Shown one piece after another: positions 59,566 to 64,000 of a DNA stretch of 64,000 nt. Where the stretch lies: the NCBI RefSeq assembly GCF_014083945.1, contig NZ_CP046444.1, positions 3,534,001-3,598,000 on the forward strand, read 5' to 3'. The translations under genes were made by a program, and so were the position numbers. The notes under the pieces were generated by a model that did no database searches, was not told where the DNA came from, and was given only the letters and a program-made list of their open reading frames with translations. Position 1 is the first letter of the stretch. The number at the start of each line of letters is the position of its first letter. The DNA comes from Granulicella sp. 5B5 (lineage in GTDB: Bacteria > Acidobacteriota > Terriglobia > Terriglobales > Acidobacteriaceae).

Positions 59566-60354
59566 TTGACCATCGCCGTACCCGCGTCGCACGATTCGCC
59601 CGCTGACTCCTCTATGATCGTCGTCTCTGCTCTGCGCAAGTCCCTGCGTACCGGCGCCTCCACCGTCGACATCCTCAAGGGCATCGACTTCACCATCGCC
59701 CGTGGCGAGTTCGCCGCCATCATGGGCGCCTCCGGCTCCGGCAAGTCCACGCTCCTCGGTCTTCTCGCCGGTCTCGACAATCCAACCTCCGGCACAGTCG
59801 CGCTCAACGGCACCGTCATCAACAATCTCGCCGAGGACAAGCTCGCGCAGCTCCGAGGCCGCACCATCGGCTTCGTCTTCCAGAGCTACCAGCTCATCCC
59901 CACGCTCACCGCGCTGGAAAACGTACTACTCCCTTACGAGCTCAACGGCTCGCCTGAGCACACCGACGAAGCCTATGGCCTCGAGCGCGCCCGTCAGCTG
60001 CTCAGCTCCGTCGGCCTCGCCGCGCGCATGGACCACTACCCTGTGCAGCTCTCCGGCGGCGAGCAGCAGCGCGTTGCTCTCGCCCGCGCCTTCATCCTGC
60101 GCCCGCCCATCGTCCTCGCCGATGAACCCACCGGCAACCTGGACACCGCCAACGGCAGCCACGTCCTCGACCTTCTCCTGCACCTCAATCGGGAAGAGGG
60201 AACCACACTCGTTCTCGTCACGCACGACCCGGTGCTCGCCACTTACGCCTCACGACGCATCACCCTCCGCGATGGTCTCGTCATCGCCGATGAGCAACAG
60301 ACGCCCGCACCGCACACCTTCGCCACATCTGTTTCTTCGACTCCGGGAGCGTAG
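59566..60354 (+). CDS. ABC transporter ATPase, YbbA/LolD type, TTG start
   Basis: 262 residues. Walker A GASGSGKSTLLGLLAGLD (about 54-71), Q-loop FVFQSYQLIP, signature LSGGEQQRVALARAF, Walker B VLADEPTGNLD and H-loop LVLVTHD. A TTG start at 59566 follows TCCGCCCC with no strong ribosome site; the ATG at 59614 (MIVVSALRK) is the likely alternative, giving a more usual length. Works with the next gene, 3 bases later. Confidence 0.92.
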   Translation: MTIAVPASHDSPADSSMIVVSALRKSLRTGASTVDILKGIDFTIARGEFAAIMGASGSGKSTLLGLLAGLDNPTSGTVALNGTVINNLAEDKLAQLRGRTIGFVFQSYQLIPTLTALENVLLPYELNGSPEHTDEAYGLERARQLLSSVGLAARMDHYPVQLSGGEQQRVALARAFILRPPIVLADEPTGNLDTANGSHVLDLLLHLNREEGTTLVLVTHDPVLATYASRRITLRDGLVIADEQQTPAPHTFATSVSSTPGA

Positions 60355-60357
60355 CCG

Positions 60358-62970
60358 ATGCCTGCGCTCTCCTACGCCACCGCCGCCCGCATCGCCAGCC
60401 GCGAACTCCGTTCCTCGCGCGGTAAATTCGCCTTCGTCATCCTCTCCGTTGCCATCGGAGTAGCCGCCCTCACCGGCGTTCGTGGCTTCAGCTCTGCCTT
60501 CCGTGCCACTCTTCTTCTCCGCGCCCGCAGCATTATGGCTGCGGACCTCTCTGCCCGCACCAACGTTGCTCCAACACCCGACCAGCAGAAGGGAATCGAC
60601 GACCTCCGCACCGCCGGCAACGACGAGGCCACCGTCACCGAGACCCTCTCGATGGCCTCCTCCGCCACCTCGCTCGATCCGCTGCTGGTCTCCCTCAAAG
60701 CTGTCGACCCCGCCAAGTATCCCTTCTATGGCGACGTTGTCCTTGACCCCGCGATTCCCCTCTCCCAGGCGCTCACTGGCAACTCAGTTGCCGTCGGCGA
60801 CGATCTCCTCCTTCGCCTTCATCTCAAGGTCGGCGATTCCATCAAACTCGGCACACAACTCTTCCGCATCGCCACTGTCGTCATCGACGAACCCGACCGT
60901 CTCTCCGGCTCCTTCGCCGCCGGCCCACGCATCCTGCTCTCCAATGCTGCGCTCGACTCCACGGGCCTGCTCGCTCCCGGCTCCCGCGCCACGCGCCGTT
61001 ACCTCTTCAAACTCCCGTCCCCCAAGCCGGGCCAGGCACTCTCCGATGACGCCGTCGCCGCCCTCAAAACCAAGGTCGAAGCTCTCCTCCCTGAGTCTCA
61101 GGTCTCCGACTACCGCGAGGCCAACCCCGCCCTCACCCGCGCCCTCGATGGCGCCACCGGTCTGCTCTCGCTCATGTCACTCGTCGCGCTCGTTCTCGGT
61201 GCAGTTGGCGTCGCCATGGCCATGCGTGCCCATCTGCAGCAGCGCCTCGATTCCATCGCGATCATGAAGTCGCTCGGCGCCGGCTCGCAGCAGATCATGA
61301 AGATCTACCTGCTGCAAACTGTCTTGCTGGGCTTAGCCGGAGGTCTCCTCGGCGTCATCCTTGGCCTCGGTGTACAACTGGCGTTCCCTCTCTTTCTCGC
61401 CAAGCTCCTGCATCTCACACCCAGCTTCCGCATCAACAGCCATGCCATCGCGATGGGTCTCATCGCCGGCCTGCTCACTACACTGCTCTTCACACTGCCC
61501 ACGTTGCTCTCCGTGCGCAACATCCGTCCTATCCTTATCCTGCGCCGCGCCGTTGAAACCAACGAAGGCAACCTCTTCTCCCGCCTCCAACGCAATCTGC
61601 CATCGTTCGCGCTGCAACTCGGCGCGGTAGGCATCATCGTCCTGGGCCTCGTCGCGCTCGCCGCACGCGTCTCGGACTCCCGCCAGGTGGGTCTCGTCTT
61701 TGGCGCAGGCCTCGTCCTCGCGCTCCTCCTCCTCTACCTCACCGCGAAGCTCCTCATGCTCGCACTGCGCGCCCTGCTCTCGGTCACGAGACTGCACCTC
61801 CCGTCGTCGCTGCGCCACGGCCTCGCGAACCTCTACCGCCCCGGCAACCCCTCTGCCGCTCTGCTGGCGGCACTCGGCCTCGGCGTCATGCAGATCGCCG
61901 CCGTCTATATTGTCCAGCGTTCTATCGTGAACGAGATGCAGGTTGCCGTCGCCGAGAACCTCCCCAACATCTTCCTCATCGACATGACCACCGACGAGGT
62001 CTCCGGTGTCCGCGCCCTCCTCGCGCATCAACCAGCGGTGAAGGGAACACCCGAGCTCGTCCCCGTTGTCACCTCGCGGCTCACCGCCATCAACAAGGTT
62101 CCCGCCGATCAACTCAACAAGCGCCGCCGAGGCTTCGGTCGCTCGCTGCAGGGCCTCAACCTCACCTGGTCGCCCACACCCGATGCCCCGCCTCCCGGCG
62201 ACAAGGTCACCTCAGGCAAATGGTGGACTTCGCAACAGGCCTCAGGCTCAGCCACACACCCACTCGTCGCCATCGAACGCAACCGTGCCGCTCGCCTTGA
62301 CGTCCGCGTCGGCGACACCGTCACCTTCTCGGCGCAGGACCAGCCCTTCACCGCCACTGTTGCGGCGCTTTACGACACCGACAGTCGCCACGCCTACTCC
62401 CGCGCCGACTTCATCTTCCCACAGTCTGTCCTCGGCAGTTTCCCTGTCGTCTGGTACGGCGGCATCCACTGCGACCCAGCCTCCACCGCTCAATTGCGCC
62501 GCATCCTCTACGAGCACTACCCTACCGTCACTGTCATCGACGTCGCAGCCACTCTCGAGACCGTCCGACAGGTACTGCTCCAGATCACCTACGTCATTCA
62601 GTTCCTCGCGGCATTCTCCATCTTCGCCGGCATCGTCATCCTGGCGAGCGCCATCGCTGGCACGCGCTATCGCCGCATCCGTGAGGTCGTCGTCCTCAAG
62701 ACCCTCGGCGCCACGCGCCCTCGCATCGCCACCATCTTCTCCATCGAATTCGCCGTTCTCGGCCTCATCGCCGCAGTCACAGGTCTGCTCTTTGCCAACA
62801 TCATGGGACGCGCTCTGCTTCTCCACCAGTTTCACTTCGACTACCACTTCCAGCCCTGGCTTAACCTCACTGCAGTGGCCGGCATCGCTATTCTCACTGT
62901 CGCCGCAGGCTGGCTGGCCAGCCACCGCGTCCTCGGCCAAAAGCCCCTCGAAGTCCTCCGCGAGGAGTAA
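60358..62970 (+). CDS. FtsX-like ABC permease (YbbP type)
   Basis: 870 residues. An N-terminal membrane segment (FAFVILSVAIGVAALTGVRGFSSAF) and periplasmic MacB-PCD-like region (about 45-260) are followed by FtsX core 1 (LMSLVALVLGAVGVAMAM, about 275-390), a long middle region with extra helices (about 430-500), and FtsX core 2 at the C-terminus (FSIFAGIVILASAIAGTRYRRIREVVVLKTLGATRPRI). Such pairs extrude or insert lipids or release lipoproteins; with tesA the link to acyl-lipid clearance is plausible but unproven. Confidence 0.92.
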   Translation: MPALSYATAARIASRELRSSRGKFAFVILSVAIGVAALTGVRGFSSAFRATLLLRARSIMAADLSARTNVAPTPDQQKGIDDLRTAGNDEATVTETLSMASSATSLDPLLVSLKAVDPAKYPFYGDVVLDPAIPLSQALTGNSVAVGDDLLLRLHLKVGDSIKLGTQLFRIATVVIDEPDRLSGSFAAGPRILLSNAALDSTGLLAPGSRATRRYLFKLPSPKPGQALSDDAVAALKTKVEALLPESQVSDYREANPALTRALDGATGLLSLMSLVALVLGAVGVAMAMRAHLQQRLDSIAIMKSLGAGSQQIMKIYLLQTVLLGLAGGLLGVILGLGVQLAFPLFLAKLLHLTPSFRINSHAIAMGLIAGLLTTLLFTLPTLLSVRNIRPILILRRAVETNEGNLFSRLQRNLPSFALQLGAVGIIVLGLVALAARVSDSRQVGLVFGAGLVLALLLLYLTAKLLMLALRALLSVTRLHLPSSLRHGLANLYRPGNPSAALLAALGLGVMQIAAVYIVQRSIVNEMQVAVAENLPNIFLIDMTTDEVSGVRALLAHQPAVKGTPELVPVVTSRLTAINKVPADQLNKRRRGFGRSLQGLNLTWSPTPDAPPPGDKVTSGKWWTSQQASGSATHPLVAIERNRAARLDVRVGDTVTFSAQDQPFTATVAALYDTDSRHAYSRADFIFPQSVLGSFPVVWYGGIHCDPASTAQLRRILYEHYPTVTVIDVAATLETVRQVLLQITYVIQFLAAFSIFAGIVILASAIAGTRYRRIREVVVLKTLGATRPRIATIFSIEFAVLGLIAAVTGLLFANIMGRALLLHQFHFDYHFQPWLNLTAVAGIAILTVAAGWLASHRVLGQKPLEVLREE

Positions 62971-63094
62971 GCATACTTCTTTGCACAGCTCACGTTCTCC
63001 GGAAGGTTGACCCCCACCCCTCAACCCACGTACACTCAATAAGTCAGCTGATTGTGGTTCCCCCCTGGACCTGCAGCTAACGCACAATCTGCAT

Positions 63095-63168
63095 TGCCCT
63101 CTCGTTCAATGGTAGGACTAGCGACTCTGACTCGCTCGATCGGGGTTCGAATCCCTGGGGGGCAACCA
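63095..63168 (+). tRNA. tRNA-Gln (anticodon CTG)
   Basis: Acceptor TGCCCTC pairs with GGGGGCA; D-arm GTTCAATGGTAGGAC; anticodon stem AGCGA/TCGCT around CTCTGAC gives CTG; T-arm GGGGTTCGAATCCCT; CCA encoded at 63166-63168. Complete cloverleaf, 74 bases. Its 3' half is duplicated at 63213, marking an integration site. Confidence 0.95.
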
Positions 63169-63263
63169 CCACCTATCTGTAAGTTTTTGAAAATAAAGAA
63201 GATAATTTCTTAGTTCGAATCCCTGAATGGCAGTAATAAATTTCGTAAGTCATTGAAAATAAA
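63145..63263 (+). other. Tandem duplicated tRNA-Gln 3' end (att-site scar)
   Basis: GTTCGAATCCCTG at 63145 (in the tRNA) recurs at 63213, and 34 or 32 bases after each comes GTAAGTTTTTGAAAATAAA (63179) or GTAAGTCATTGAAAATAAA (63245). So a unit of about 53 bases is present twice with a 66-68 base period. This is what nested or repeated integration at a tRNA attachment site leaves. Only 27% GC on the 63181-63240 line. Confidence 0.75.
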
Positions 63264-63279
63264 TGCTCCTGCTATCAGT

Positions 63280-63711
63280 ATGAAGCTGACAAACCTCGCT
63301 ATCAAGGCGGCGAGCCACGGGACAAACCCTTCAAGTTATTCGACGGCCACGGTTTATTCTTGCTGGTCAATCCTGGAGGATCGAAATTGTGGTGTTGGCG
63401 CTATCGCTTCAACCGTAAAGAGAAGCTGATGGCCTTGGGCGAATATCTGATTGTGAGTCTTTCCTGCGCGCGAGCTTCACTTTGAAGGCCGCAAGTCGCT
63501 GGTTGCAGGCATCGATCCAATGGTTGAGTGCAAGGCTAAGTTTGAGACTAAACAGAGCGAGGCCGAAGGGACGACAGCGCGACTTCTCAAATAGGTTTTG
63601 AGAATGCCGCCCGCAAATGGTGGGAGAGGGGGACGCCAGCAAGTCTTCTCGTCATGCAGAAAAGGTTATGCGGCGTCTGAAGGTCGACGTCTTTCACTTA
63701 GAGCGAAATAG
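63280..63711 (+). pseudogene. Degraded tyrosine integrase (P4/DUF4102 type)
   Basis: Pieces of a P4-like integrase in successive frames: MKLTNLAIKAA (63280), DKPFKLFDGHGLFLLVNPGGSKLW..RFNRKEKLMALGEY (63321), ELHFEGRKSLVAGIDPM..AKFETKQSEAEG (63472), FENAARKWWE (near 63600) and SRHAEKVMRRLKVDVF (63645). At least four frame changes plus an internal stop. Only the arm-binding N-domain and part of the core-binding domain are present; the catalytic domain is missing. It sits where the integrase of a tRNA-Gln island should be. Confidence 0.88.
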
Positions 63712-64000
63712 GATCATTTCTACTTACAAGGTTCGGATGTTGTTCGGGTCTTCTGATCTGAATAGAGCTCTGCCTAATAAAAGTGATGTCGGGCGGCCTT
63801 GATTTTCGTCTTTAACGGAAACTGCATCTGTTGGCTTCGGGAAACCCGTTGGCTCTGGCAGACGCGCGCGTCTTTATGCTAAGCGCTCGGGGACGGAACC
63901 CCGATGTGCTCGGTTTTGCCAGAAATACTGTAGCGACCGAATCTGTATCTGTTATCTCTTCCGCCGGCAAGGATGGTTATCTGGCCAGCTTCTCGTGAAA
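63712..64000. other. Island interior, no recognised gene
   Basis: 289 bases to the window end. A frame from about 63816 to 63998 reads like coding sequence (for example LASGNPLALADARVFMLSARGR), ending at TGA, but has no start, no ribosome site and no family I recognise. It may be another gene remnant or chance. Confidence 0.4.

Noticed and set aside
63816-63998. Open frame near the window end
   Set aside because: No start codon, ribosome site or recognised family; recorded only as part of the island interior.

Overview
The window looks like a 64 kb chromosomal segment of an Acidobacteriota bacterium, most likely from the Acidobacteriaceae/Terriglobales soil group. The evidence is the high GC with strongly C/G-ending codons, the dispersed intergenic repeats whose translation reads like VIPSAARNL, a bacillithiol ligase (BshC), an HpnB-type hopanoid glycosyltransferase, LVIVD-repeat and YVTN-type exported proteins, and cytochrome bd. 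The taxonomic call is inference; there is no rRNA gene. Nearly all of the window is ordinary core chromosome. Only the right-hand 0.8 kb is clearly accessory.

Layout. 0.1-6 kb: cold-shock protein, NUDIX hydrolase, BshC, a small membrane protein in a repeat-rich patch, and an ABC-F ATPase. 6-11.6 kb (minus strand): amidohydrolase, DinB-like protein, FabI, EVE protein, then a cell-wall trio (amidase, GerMN protein, MurI). 11.7-19.4 kb: RuvC, RsmA, APC permease, GT39-type transferase, UvrC, a broken VOC-family gene and an orphan DUF3311 protein. 19.4-24.3 kb: MazG, a GNAT enzyme with a MenC-like enolase-superfamily enzyme, bactofilin. 24.4-32 kb: basic AT-hook protein, Lnt, PrfB with a +1 programmed frameshift, two methyltransferases, TsaC, RarA. 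32-38.4 kb: exported redoxin plus DsbD, a beta-propeller lipoprotein, and an ECF sigma/anti-sigma pair. 38.6-43 kb: TlyA, NadK, and a DUF305/LVIVD exported pair. 43-51 kb: TonB-dependent receptor, CydAB, a phospholipase-B/cPLA2-like protein, and a BrnT/BrnA toxin-antitoxin pair. 51-57.3 kb: FeoAB, tRNA-Arg, TlpA, HpnB, and a pterin cluster of two tandem PTPS/QueD paralogs plus FolE. 57.7-63 kb: TruB, then a TesA-like esterase divergent from an ABC ATPase and FtsX-type permease (the E. coli tesA/ybbA/ybbP arrangement). 63.1-64 kb: tRNA-Gln followed by a duplicated tRNA 3' end and a shattered tyrosine integrase, which is the edge of an old island.

No complete, clearly new multi-gene system is visible. 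The most interesting items are: (1) four kinds of short dispersed repeat, including a heptad pyrimidine tract at five gene junctions, one of which has become the C-terminus of a TrmH-family protein; (2) the island scar at tRNA-Gln; (3) two tandem Cys-type pterin synthases next to GTP cyclohydrolase I; (4) a bacterial protein with eukaryote-like PLB/cPLA2 catalytic motifs; (5) a base-composition break inside lnt; (6) the prfB recoding site. Several convergent gene pairs share interlocked stop codons, so the core is very tightly packed.
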